Positions 39,037-48,072 of a DNA stretch of 64,000 nucleotides are shown one piece after another. Source of the stretch: Sphaerochaeta sp. (lineage in GTDB: Bacteria > Spirochaetota > Spirochaetia > Sphaerochaetales > Sphaerochaetaceae). The stretch covers positions 23,964-87,963 of the forward strand of contig JAEINL010000005.1 of assembly GCA_016342655.1 (NCBI GenBank), given 5' to 3'. The notes below the pieces were generated by a model that saw only the letters and a program-made list of their open reading frames with translations, did no database searches and was not told where the DNA came from. How positions within the stretch are numbered: position 1 is the first letter of the stretch; the number at the start of each line of letters is the position of its first letter. The translations under genes and the position numbers were made by a program.

Positions 39037-39558
39037 TTGTCTGATTCTTGCTTTCCCAGCTTCGCCACGATACAATTGCTTATGAGTGAATGTACCATAG
39101 CCAATGCCTTTTTGTGCAAGCACAGCATGTTTGGAGGCCTGACCGATACAGAACTGATGATTATCCATGACTACTTGGATGAAAATACCTATGCCAAAGG
39201 GACCTGCATCCTGAAACAGGGGGAACCAAACAACAGTGTCTATTTTATTGTTGAGGGAGAAGTCTCCATCCAGAAGCATCCTAATGAAAATGAAGACCAG
39301 GAACGGGTTATAGCCACCTTGCATGCAGGGGATTCGTTTGGGGAGATGGAACTCATTGATATCCAACCTTGTGCTGCAAGTGCCATCTGCCTCACCGAAA
39401 CCACGATTATCACCCTTTCCAACAAAGACCTGTACAAGCTTTCGACCACACATCTGAAAACATACACCATGCTTATTCTCAATCTTGCCAGAGATATCAG
39501 CCGAAGGCTTCGTTCCACTGACAACCTGTTATCCCTCGTTTCAAAGAAAAGTCCCTAA
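39037..39558 (+). CDS. Cyclic-nucleotide-binding-domain protein
   Basis: KGTCILKQGEPNNSVYFIVEGEVSI...GDSFGEMELID; no C-terminal HTH seen; start may be at 39082. Confidence 0.85.
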   Translation: MSDSCFPSFATIQLLMSECTIANAFLCKHSMFGGLTDTELMIIHDYLDENTYAKGTCILKQGEPNNSVYFIVEGEVSIQKHPNENEDQERVIATLHAGDSFGEMELIDIQPCAASAICLTETTIITLSNKDLYKLSTTHLKTYTMLILNLARDISRRLRSTDNLLSLVSKKSP

Positions 39559-39565
39559 CCTCTCT

Positions 39566-40828
39566 TCACTGCACTCTTTGGACACCCTTTGATCCTGCTT
39601 GTTCTTTCTGTTTGTTCTCCTCACGTCTCATCATGAGCAAAGTGATGGCCATCAAGGCGGGGGAAAGCGCCCCTATCAACATACCACTTCTCAATGCTGA
39701 CTCACCCTCGCCTAAGGCTTTCATCCAAGGCAGGACTTGCACTAAGGTGGGGTGTATGTCTGCTGTAAGGCCTATGAGCCAAGGCCCGATCGAAGCACCT
39801 CCATCTCCAGCTGCTGCAAGCATTGCGAATAGGGATGCTCCGGCAAGGGGGAAATGCCTCGCTCCAATCACAACCGATCCCGGCCAAAGCAGGCTACTGC
39901 CCAATCCTGTCAGAGCACAAGCAAAGAGGGAGAGCAGAGGCCACGGTGAAGTTGCGGCAACCAGATAGCACACTACACACAGCAACGAACCGTAGAACAT
40001 AGCTTTCCAAATAGGGAGCCTGTTTCCATATTTTCCATACACAGCTCGCCCAATACCCAAAAACAATGCAAACATGCACAACCCAACAAGATCCCCCACA
40101 ACCTTGGGAAGTTGCAACGCAGATTCGACAAAGGCGCTGGTCCACTGGGACATGGAGACCTCGGTAGCACCTCCGACAGCTATGCCAAACACCACAAGCA
40201 AGAAGTACTTTGAATTGAATAGGGTCTTGATCTTGGTCCTGTGCTCCTCGGCAACCGGTGGTGCAAGAGGAACACGCATAAAGTTGAAGAAGTTCACCAG
40301 GGGCAGTACACTCCAGACCAATACTACAAGGGTCCAGTGTTCCCTGCCAAACAGATAGAGCATGGAGGTGGTTCCCACCACCACCACGATAAACCCCCAG
40401 GCATAGAAGGAGTGCAGCAAACTCATCGCCCACTCTTTTGAGTCGTTGGGTATGCCCTGTACGATGGCACTGAGCAACAGCTCAAAGAGCCCTCCCCCAC
40501 TGCTGTACACTACAGTAGCAATCATCAGTCCGAGGTAAGGATTGTTGGGAAACAATGATGGGGTGAAGGCAAGCATCAGAAGCCCTACGAAGGCTAGGCC
40601 ATGGCCTAGGGTAATGAAGGGTCTGATACCATACCTATCCACCGGCCGGCTGAAGACCAAGTCGGCTACAATCTGGGTAAAGAAATTTAGCAAGGTCAAC
40701 CTACCCACCTGTTCAAAGGAGAGGGAAAACTCATGCATGAAGGTGATATAGAGCAAAGGCGCAAGATTACATATCAAGGCCCCAACAAAATTGCCCAGAT
40801 AACAGGCTCGAATGGTTGATTTGTACAT
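39566..40828 (-). CDS. MFS transporter
   Basis: Polytopic protein; start placed at MYKSTIRACYLGNFVGALICNLAPLLYITFMHEF. Confidence 0.88.
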   Translation of the reverse strand: MYKSTIRACYLGNFVGALICNLAPLLYITFMHEFSLSFEQVGRLTLLNFFTQIVADLVFSRPVDRYGIRPFITLGHGLAFVGLLMLAFTPSLFPNNPYLGLMIATVVYSSGGGLFELLLSAIVQGIPNDSKEWAMSLLHSFYAWGFIVVVVGTTSMLYLFGREHWTLVVLVWSVLPLVNFFNFMRVPLAPPVAEEHRTKIKTLFNSKYFLLVVFGIAVGGATEVSMSQWTSAFVESALQLPKVVGDLVGLCMFALFLGIGRAVYGKYGNRLPIWKAMFYGSLLCVVCYLVAATSPWPLLSLFACALTGLGSSLLWPGSVVIGARHFPLAGASLFAMLAAAGDGGASIGPWLIGLTADIHPTLVQVLPWMKALGEGESALRSGMLIGALSPALMAITLLMMRREENKQKEQAGSKGVQRVQ

Positions 40829-41120
40829 AAAGATGAGTACAGGCGAGAACGCCAAAGGCGTAAAGATTTGTTTTAGCAGATGTCGTTGCCCTAGGGAAAC
40901 CACTGCCCTGCCACCACAGGACAAGGCCTGACTGCCCCCACACAACTTGACAAGCAATACAGAAGGCCTCTCTCCTCTAAAACGTAAGAGAGGTTTGTAT
41001 CCGTGACAGCCGGATCATCAAATTCATTGACCACCATACAATTTGAAGAAACCCTTCACCCTCAAACAAGCGTTATTGAATAATACAACAGGGTACAAAC
41101 AGCGATAATTCTGATAGAAA

Positions 41121-41134
41121 GATTAACGTTAATC
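41121..41134. promoter_or_regulatory. Candidate LacI-family operator GATTAACGTTAATC
   Basis: Perfect 14-bp palindrome with central CG, ~75 bp upstream of the lacI-type gene. Confidence 0.55.
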
Positions 41135-41209
41135 CTAATTTATGTCTATTTGCTTGCATATACGAAGGAATCAAGTAGATTTTACCAGTATTCATGTTAC
41201 CCTTAATCC

Positions 41210-42208
41210 ATGAGTATCCTTCTAAAAGATATTGCCAATGCAACAGGTTTCTCGACTAATACTGTCTCAAGGGCTATGCGAAATGACTCTAAAATTTCAG
41301 AGGCTACAACTGAACTAATTCAGGCCACAGCAAAAAAAATGGGATACATACCCAATACGATAGCATCAAGCATGCGATCAAACTATTCTAAAATGATTGG
41401 CGTTATTTCAGCTGATTCTGCAAATACATTTTTTAGTGAAGTCATACGTGGGATAGAAGCAATGGCCAGCAAGGCAGGATACCACATCATCCTTGCAAGT
41501 ACCGAAGAATCGGCCAAAAAAGAGAGCGACCTGATCAGGGTGTTCTTGGGCAGAAAGATAGATGGAATTATAGCCATGCCCGTATTTGATAATTCACCCA
41601 ACCATCTTGACCTATACCGCAACTTGGAAATCCCCTACATTTTTGCGGGAAGAAGGCTAGATGGGTTAGAGAATCACAGCATTCTCCATAATGACAGAAA
41701 TGGGCAACGAAAGGTTATCGAACATCTGATTGAGAAGGGTCACAAGAAAATATTGTATATTGCCGGACCAAAGAAAATCAGCAATTCGACCGATAGGCTA
41801 GCAGGTTTGGCCGATGCATATGCCAACAACTCCATGGATGTTGACCCTGATCTTATTGTAGAAGGATTAGGGCATATCGAAGACGGATATTATCTGACAA
41901 ACCAAGCCCTAAACAGAGGAATGGGATTCACTGCTATCGCTTGCTTCAATGATATGATCGCCATGGGTGCCTTGAAAAGTCTCTATGAAAACAACTTGCA
42001 TGTACCTCAGGATATCGAGGTGTTTGGATATGACAATTTATACATGTCTCAATTCATGCAACCAAGCCTGAGTACAGTCGATGTTCCCAAATTCCGCTTA
42101 GGGTATGTTGCAATGGAATCCATCATTGCACACATACAGGACCCGAAATTAGCATACGAAACAAAGGATTTTCCCACGAGGCTGGTATTCCGAGAAACCA
42201 CTCGTTAG
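41210..42208 (+). CDS. LacI-family transcriptional regulator
   Basis: LLKDIANATGFSTNTVSRAMRNDSKISEATTELIQ plus periplasmic-binding-like domain. Confidence 0.93.
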   Translation: MSILLKDIANATGFSTNTVSRAMRNDSKISEATTELIQATAKKMGYIPNTIASSMRSNYSKMIGVISADSANTFFSEVIRGIEAMASKAGYHIILASTEESAKKESDLIRVFLGRKIDGIIAMPVFDNSPNHLDLYRNLEIPYIFAGRRLDGLENHSILHNDRNGQRKVIEHLIEKGHKKILYIAGPKKISNSTDRLAGLADAYANNSMDVDPDLIVEGLGHIEDGYYLTNQALNRGMGFTAIACFNDMIAMGALKSLYENNLHVPQDIEVFGYDNLYMSQFMQPSLSTVDVPKFRLGYVAMESIIAHIQDPKLAYETKDFPTRLVFRETTR

Positions 42209-42244
42209 AAATATATTTTCACATGCGTAAAAAGGAGAAATCAC

Positions 42245-43513
42245 ATGCAGAAAAAAATTATCGTTGTTACCATGACACTACTGCTGCTGGTGTCGAGCCT
42301 CATGTTTGCACAAGGTGCATCAGAGGCCAAAAAACCGGAGGGACCGATCGAATTAACATTTTGGTCCTTATTCACAGGCGGAGATGGAGAATTCTTTGAT
42401 GCAATGGTAGACGCTTTCAATGCATCCCAGAATGAAATTTTCATGAAGAATGACATGGTTAAGTTTGACAACTACTATACAAAACTTACCACAGCATTGG
42501 CGGCTAAGACTGCACCTGACGTAGTAGTAGTTCACCAGGCAAACCTTCTCAACTATGTACCTAGCGGCTCACTGCTGGCCCTTGATCCATACATCGACAC
42601 AGCAACCCTCAATGACTTCCAAGAGGCACCATTACAGGGATCGCGATTTGATGGGAAACTATACTCCCTGCCCTTTGACGTTCATCCTATTGTGATGTAC
42701 TACAACAAGGACCTGTTGCAAAAGGCTGGAGTGACGGTCATTCCTCAAAGTGCTCAGGAGTTCATCGATGCCGCTATCAAAGTGAAGCAAGCTACGGGAA
42801 AATGGGGTTTTGCCATAGACAACACAACAGGGACCTATAAAGCCTACACGCTTACAAGACTATTCATGTCTATGATCGCACAGCAAGGAGGGAGCCTGTT
42901 GGATGGAAAAACCAATGCTCCTAGCTTCAATAATGCCATGGGCGAGAAATCCTTGGTTTGGCTTCAACAGCTAGTTCATACCTACAAGGTTAATCCGACC
43001 GAACTTGACTATGATGCTGCAATGAATACTTTCAAACTAGGTGATGCAGCCTTCTATTTCAATGGGGTCTGGGCGACAGGCACCCTGGAAAAACAAGAGG
43101 GGCTGAACCTTGGGGCATCTCCTCTCCCTCCAATAATGGGTGGGAATGCGGCATGGGCAGGATCTCATACCCTTGCAATTCCAGTCCAGAAGAATCAGGA
43201 TGAAAAAAGGGTTGGGGCAGCAATGACCTTCATAGATTGGATGACAGCCAACGGCGAACTTTGGGCAAAAGCGGGGCATATCCCCACCAGAAAAAGCGTA
43301 GCTGAGAAATCAACGTTCAAGGCCCTTCCCTATCGTGCAGATTATGCAGCATCAGCGGCATTCGCATTGGCTACACCACGTACCCCAGCCTGGGAAGAGA
43401 TATATGGGACGCTAAGTGACAAGCTTGAGTACGCTGTGACCAAGAACCAGAATTCAAAGGAAGCCTTGGCTAATATGGAGAAGACCGTAGTGAATATTCT
43501 TTCTACCTATTGA
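42245..43513 (+). CDS. Sugar ABC transporter substrate-binding protein
   Basis: Signal peptide then FAQGASE; IELTFWSLFTGGDGEFFDAMVDAFNASQ. Confidence 0.92.
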   Translation: MQKKIIVVTMTLLLLVSSLMFAQGASEAKKPEGPIELTFWSLFTGGDGEFFDAMVDAFNASQNEIFMKNDMVKFDNYYTKLTTALAAKTAPDVVVVHQANLLNYVPSGSLLALDPYIDTATLNDFQEAPLQGSRFDGKLYSLPFDVHPIVMYYNKDLLQKAGVTVIPQSAQEFIDAAIKVKQATGKWGFAIDNTTGTYKAYTLTRLFMSMIAQQGGSLLDGKTNAPSFNNAMGEKSLVWLQQLVHTYKVNPTELDYDAAMNTFKLGDAAFYFNGVWATGTLEKQEGLNLGASPLPPIMGGNAAWAGSHTLAIPVQKNQDEKRVGAAMTFIDWMTANGELWAKAGHIPTRKSVAEKSTFKALPYRADYAASAAFALATPRTPAWEEIYGTLSDKLEYAVTKNQNSKEALANMEKTVVNILSTY

Positions 43514-43527
43514 GTCTAATGTTTTAC

Positions 43528-43553
43528 ATCCCCCCCTCTGATGAGGGGGGGAT
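43528..43553 (+). promoter_or_regulatory. Intercistronic stem-loop between SBP and permease genes
   Basis: ATCCCCCCCTC-TGAT-GAGGGGGGGAT, perfect 11-bp stem, no T-tract. Confidence 0.75.
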
Positions 43554-43573
43554 ATCTGTGGAGGATACTACCG

Positions 43574-44446
43574 ATGATACCTGGCAACAAAGATACAAGA
43601 GACGGGCTCCTATTTTCCTTGCCCTTTCTCTTTGTATATTTCGTGTTTATGATCTATCCATTACTCTATGGACTTTTCATAAGTTTTTTCAAGTGGGATA
43701 TCCTTTCTACAGCAAAATATATTGGTTTTGAAAACTATAGAACCTTATTTACTGATGCAAAATTCTATTCGTCCTTATGGCATACGCTTCAGTTTGTTCT
43801 TATAACCACCCCTTCTCTTCTAGCCCTCGGGTTTGTAATGGCATTAGCTGTAACGGGGAAATCACCCCTAAAATCAGTGATGGAGAATGTGTTCTTTTTT
43901 CCGTATATTTTTTCAATGACTGTAGTGAGCACTCTCTGGGCATGGCTAATGCAAAAAGATTTTGGGGTATTCAATCAAACCCTTATGGCAATGGGACAAA
44001 ACCCTGTTAGCTGGCTCACTAACGGGTCCTTAGCAATATGGGCAGTAAGCCTTACAACGTTATGGTGGACAGCTGGGTTCAACATGATTCTTATGAGTGC
44101 CGGCATTAAGCAAATTTCAAAAGAGCTCTTTGAATCCGCTTCAATTGATGGGGCCTCGTGGCTTCAAAGCATTCGGTATATTACCATACCTCTCCTTGCT
44201 CCAACTACAGTCCTATGCCTTATCCTCCAGATCATTGCTTCATTTAATGTTTTTGGACAAGTGTATGTGATGACTGGAGGTGGGCCCTACGGAAAGACAA
44301 GGGTCCTTGTCCAATACATTTATGAGACAGGCTTCAAATATTATAAAATGGGATACAGCTCTGCAATGAGTTACATTCTTTTCCTCATAATTTTGCTGAT
44401 CAGCATTACTCAATATACCTTGCTAGGGAGAAAAGAACGTGTATGA
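43574..44446 (+). CDS. Sugar ABC transporter permease
   Basis: ESASIDGASWLQSIRYITIPLLAPT; start MIPGNKDTRDGLLF with RBS upstream. Confidence 0.9.
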   Translation: MIPGNKDTRDGLLFSLPFLFVYFVFMIYPLLYGLFISFFKWDILSTAKYIGFENYRTLFTDAKFYSSLWHTLQFVLITTPSLLALGFVMALAVTGKSPLKSVMENVFFFPYIFSMTVVSTLWAWLMQKDFGVFNQTLMAMGQNPVSWLTNGSLAIWAVSLTTLWWTAGFNMILMSAGIKQISKELFESASIDGASWLQSIRYITIPLLAPTTVLCLILQIIASFNVFGQVYVMTGGGPYGKTRVLVQYIYETGFKYYKMGYSSAMSYILFLIILLISITQYTLLGRKERV

Positions 44447-45273
44447 GATCACATGATACTTCTTTGAAGACAGTGCTATTCCGCCTTATTGAAATTCTAT
44501 GTATAGCCCTATGGGTATTTCCTCTCGTCTGGATGATGATTACCTCCCTGAAAATTGAAAATGAAGTTATTACCAAGACATTTTCATTTTTTCCAAAAAA
44601 TCCGACTTTGGGAAACTATACAAAAGCAATAACCTCAACACATATCTTACATTGGATGGTAAATTCAGTCATAGTATCGGGGGGTGCAATGATACTGACC
44701 ATTCTGATTGATGCACCGATAGCATATGCCTTTGCAAAAATTCGATTCAAAGGGAAACACCTCCTTTTCTGGGCTGTGATGGGAGGCATGATGATACCTT
44801 TTCAGGTTCTCATTGTCCCCCTATATCTTCAGTTCAATTCTTATAACATGGTGAATACCCTGGCCGCAGCACTCTTGCCTAGAGTGGCTCTTCCCATCGG
44901 AATATTTATTCTCAAACAATTCTATGAAGGCATTCCCTCAGAACTGGAGGAAGCGGCATGTATCGACGGGGCTTCAAGATTTAGAATCTTCGTGCAAATA
45001 ATTCTCCCCTTGGGTCAGGCAGCTATGGCGACAGTCGTGATATTATCATTCATCAATGCTTGGAATGATTTTCTTTGGCCATTGATAATCATCAATGATA
45101 CGATCAAATATACTATTACCGTAGGGATTGCAAATTTCCAGGGAACCCATGGGACACAATATTCATTGATTATGTCAGGCGCCATTATCGCTTCAATCCC
45201 ACAGATAATCTTTTATATATTTTTCAGAAAGAAAATTATCGCTGGTATAGCTACCAGTGGGATCAAGGGTTGA
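44443..45273 (+). CDS. Sugar ABC transporter permease
   Basis: EEAACIDGASRFRIFVQIILPLGQAA EAA loop. Confidence 0.9.
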   Translation: MRSHDTSLKTVLFRLIEILCIALWVFPLVWMMITSLKIENEVITKTFSFFPKNPTLGNYTKAITSTHILHWMVNSVIVSGGAMILTILIDAPIAYAFAKIRFKGKHLLFWAVMGGMMIPFQVLIVPLYLQFNSYNMVNTLAAALLPRVALPIGIFILKQFYEGIPSELEEAACIDGASRFRIFVQIILPLGQAAMATVVILSFINAWNDFLWPLIIINDTIKYTITVGIANFQGTHGTQYSLIMSGAIIASIPQIIFYIFFRKKIIAGIATSGIKG

Positions 45274-45277
45274 CAGC

Positions 45278-47323
45278 ATGGACTTCAAAGTTATTTCACA
45301 TGACACAGTTGCGATATATTCTGATAAGAATGAGTTCTGCCAAATAGTATACAGCCTTTCGTTTTCTGACAGGAGAATACCCTGTTCCCATCTGTCAATT
45401 AGCGGACAGCGAATCATCGCAACGTTTTCTGATATTGGATCAATTACTGATGCATGTACCCTTGCCGAGACACTACTTACCATAGAACGAACATGGCGAC
45501 TGAATACAACCGGTAACTACAGATTGCAGGCATCGTTCCAATTTGAGGATACGGGAAGAGAAAATCAGTTCATGATCCCCGCAGTATGGTATCGGAACAA
45601 TTCTGAGGGGAAAGGATTGTATCCTTCCCTGAAAATTGCAAAGCACTGGTCATTTCTTGAAACAAGAATGAGTGTGCCCTCTTGCATGCAGTTATATAAT
45701 GGAAAAAGATGCGTTACTTGTTCTACCTCTGCTTCCACTGAAGAAAGATATCTTTCTTCAGTTACAAATAATCGCCATGGTATGATACTTTCAATACCAG
45801 GCTCAGAATGGCCATGCAGCTACCAAGGTAAAACTTCCCTTCACGATACATCCGATTGCCCATTGCCCTCCTTAGAAATACATTCTGTTCCGCACCTGTA
45901 TTCCCGTTCTTTTTATGTATCGAACATTCCAGAACAGGACAGTGTAAAGGGGTACCGTCTTTTCTTGGAGACAATGCCTTTCCCAGAGCCAAGCCCTACA
46001 GCTGAGCTCCCTTGGCAACTTTGGTTTGAATATAAACTGACAAGACTCCTGCATATGGTGAAAAGAACATCCCGAAACCAGGCATATATACTAATGGGGG
46101 AAGGTAATGGAGATGTCCAGGAAGTGTATAACTTCACTTCGGCATCATTTTTGGTAAAAAGCCTTCAGGCTGCCTTTGAGATGGTTTGCTCAACCGAATA
46201 TATACCCAGGCTTTCCTGCTTGGTTGAAGCGAGACGACAGCTAGCAATACTTTTCGATCTCACCGATAACAAAATGCTGCTCGCCCACGTGGCAAGCAAA
46301 ATTGGGGGGTTCTTTCTACAGGCCGAACAGGATGAGGGTGTTTTTCAAGATTGCTATGATATTGGCCAGGACATTTGGGGCGGCTACCTGGGTATCGGGG
46401 AACACGATGAGTATAGATATCTGGTAAACAGCAGGTGCAATGGCGAAGCCATGAAACACTATGTGCTTCTGTACTCCAAGCTGGAGAAGCTAGGCATCCC
46501 TAACGGTAATTTTATGGGAGTTGCAAGGCGAGTGGCCAGTTTTTACTGTGAGTACCAACTATCGAGTGGGTCCTTTGGAAGGTGGTGGACAAATAAAGGA
46601 AAACCAGTCGACATAAACGGAACAAATGGAGCCTATATCGGGTCGTTCTTTTCAACTCTATTACCAATTCTTGATGATAGTGATCCCTTGAGAAGTGAGA
46701 TTTTTTCCGCTATGAATAAGGCATACCAATTCTATGCGCAGGTAGCGAATGAAGGTAATTTTTATGGCGATACCTTGGATGCTGATTCCTGTGACAAAGA
46801 GGCTGGAGTTGCTTTGTTGGAGTTTTTTCTTGACTTGTACGATCTTGAACAGGATCAGAGATACCTGGAAAGTGCAGAGATAGCGGCAAATTTCATCCTT
46901 ATGTGGATTTGGCAGACTGATGGGTACCTACCTAGGACAAGCCCATTAGGAAAGCAAGGATTCCATACAACAGGAATGACCTCAGTTTCCATAGCCCATC
47001 ATCATCTCGATTTTTATGGCATGCACATAGCGTATGACTTTCTAAGACTTGCTGAAGCAATACAGGATCCATTCTACAAGAAGCAAGCAGTTAACATGAT
47101 TGGAGCTTGTAATCAACTGGTTGCAACTGAAAAAAACATGTTGGGAAGAGACCGCCTGTTTATTGGATGGCAACCCGAACAAATCAATCATACACAGTGG
47201 GAATATTTTGAAAGGAAGGAAAAAATGAATGGGGTGTATGACATTGATATCGCATGGGTAACCGTATTGACCTTAGGGTACTATCAAAAAATCAAAGACC
47301 GCTTTCCTGACATCATCAGGTAG
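45278..47323 (+). CDS. Hypothetical protein, possible six-hairpin glycosidase-like fold
   Basis: ~681-aa ORF in a sugar ABC operon; alpha-helical C-terminal half with Trp/Tyr/Asp-rich loops; no confident family assignment. Confidence 0.6.
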   Translation: MDFKVISHDTVAIYSDKNEFCQIVYSLSFSDRRIPCSHLSISGQRIIATFSDIGSITDACTLAETLLTIERTWRLNTTGNYRLQASFQFEDTGRENQFMIPAVWYRNNSEGKGLYPSLKIAKHWSFLETRMSVPSCMQLYNGKRCVTCSTSASTEERYLSSVTNNRHGMILSIPGSEWPCSYQGKTSLHDTSDCPLPSLEIHSVPHLYSRSFYVSNIPEQDSVKGYRLFLETMPFPEPSPTAELPWQLWFEYKLTRLLHMVKRTSRNQAYILMGEGNGDVQEVYNFTSASFLVKSLQAAFEMVCSTEYIPRLSCLVEARRQLAILFDLTDNKMLLAHVASKIGGFFLQAEQDEGVFQDCYDIGQDIWGGYLGIGEHDEYRYLVNSRCNGEAMKHYVLLYSKLEKLGIPNGNFMGVARRVASFYCEYQLSSGSFGRWWTNKGKPVDINGTNGAYIGSFFSTLLPILDDSDPLRSEIFSAMNKAYQFYAQVANEGNFYGDTLDADSCDKEAGVALLEFFLDLYDLEQDQRYLESAEIAANFILMWIWQTDGYLPRTSPLGKQGFHTTGMTSVSIAHHHLDFYGMHIAYDFLRLAEAIQDPFYKKQAVNMIGACNQLVATEKNMLGRDRLFIGWQPEQINHTQWEYFERKEKMNGVYDIDIAWVTVLTLGYYQKIKDRFPDIIR

Positions 47324-47333
47324 AGGGACCAAA

Positions 47334-48068
47334 ATGACAAAAATTAGCATCACATCCCTGAATTTGTGGAATACTGAACATTGGAGCCAAAGAGAAACCT
47401 GTGTTGTTTCCTTCGTTCAGACATATCAAAGTGACATATATTGTTTCCAGGAAGTCCGGTCTGAAAGTCTTGCGGTGCTAGACTCTGCACTTCCCTCACA
47501 CCAACGCATACAAGGGAAAGAACCTGGATGGACCTGTGAATCCACAATCTATCTGAAAAAGGACTTCTGCAAAGTCATCGATTTTGGTCTTTTTCCTTTA
47601 ACCATGCCTGAAATCCATCGAGGATTGTTTTGGATTAGGATTCAACTCTCATCAGGAAAAGAGATGGTAGTATGCACCATGCATTTGACTCATCAGCTAA
47701 ATGCTGATGAAGCAAGAACAGGAGTCTCCTATCGCCATCAGCAGGCACATGAGGTGGCTAGTTTTCTCAACCGTTTTGACAAGAACCTTCCGACAGTCAT
47801 TTGTGGTGATTTCAACGATCCAATCCATCCTTCCAGAATCTTACAGGAAAAAGGAGATTTTCGGGATGTCTTTTCTCTGTTAGGCCTTCCTGCCCCTATA
47901 ACCTTTCCTTGTCCATTTTTGAGTGATGAACTTTTTCTTGTTGAAGCCATCGATAGAATAATGATACGGGGAGCCGTCAGAGCTCTAATCGCAACATCAC
48001 CACATTTCCATATGGGTGGACAGGTCTTATCTGATCACTGGCCCGTCATGGCTATGCTGGAGCTATGA
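47334..48068 (+). CDS. Endonuclease/exonuclease/phosphatase (EEP) family protein
   Basis: SLNLWN, DIYCFQEVR, TVICGDFNDP, LSDHWPVMA motifs. Confidence 0.9.
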   Translation: MTKISITSLNLWNTEHWSQRETCVVSFVQTYQSDIYCFQEVRSESLAVLDSALPSHQRIQGKEPGWTCESTIYLKKDFCKVIDFGLFPLTMPEIHRGLFWIRIQLSSGKEMVVCTMHLTHQLNADEARTGVSYRHQQAHEVASFLNRFDKNLPTVICGDFNDPIHPSRILQEKGDFRDVFSLLGLPAPITFPCPFLSDELFLVEAIDRIMIRGAVRALIATSPHFHMGGQVLSDHWPVMAMLEL

Positions 48069-48072
48069 TGAC

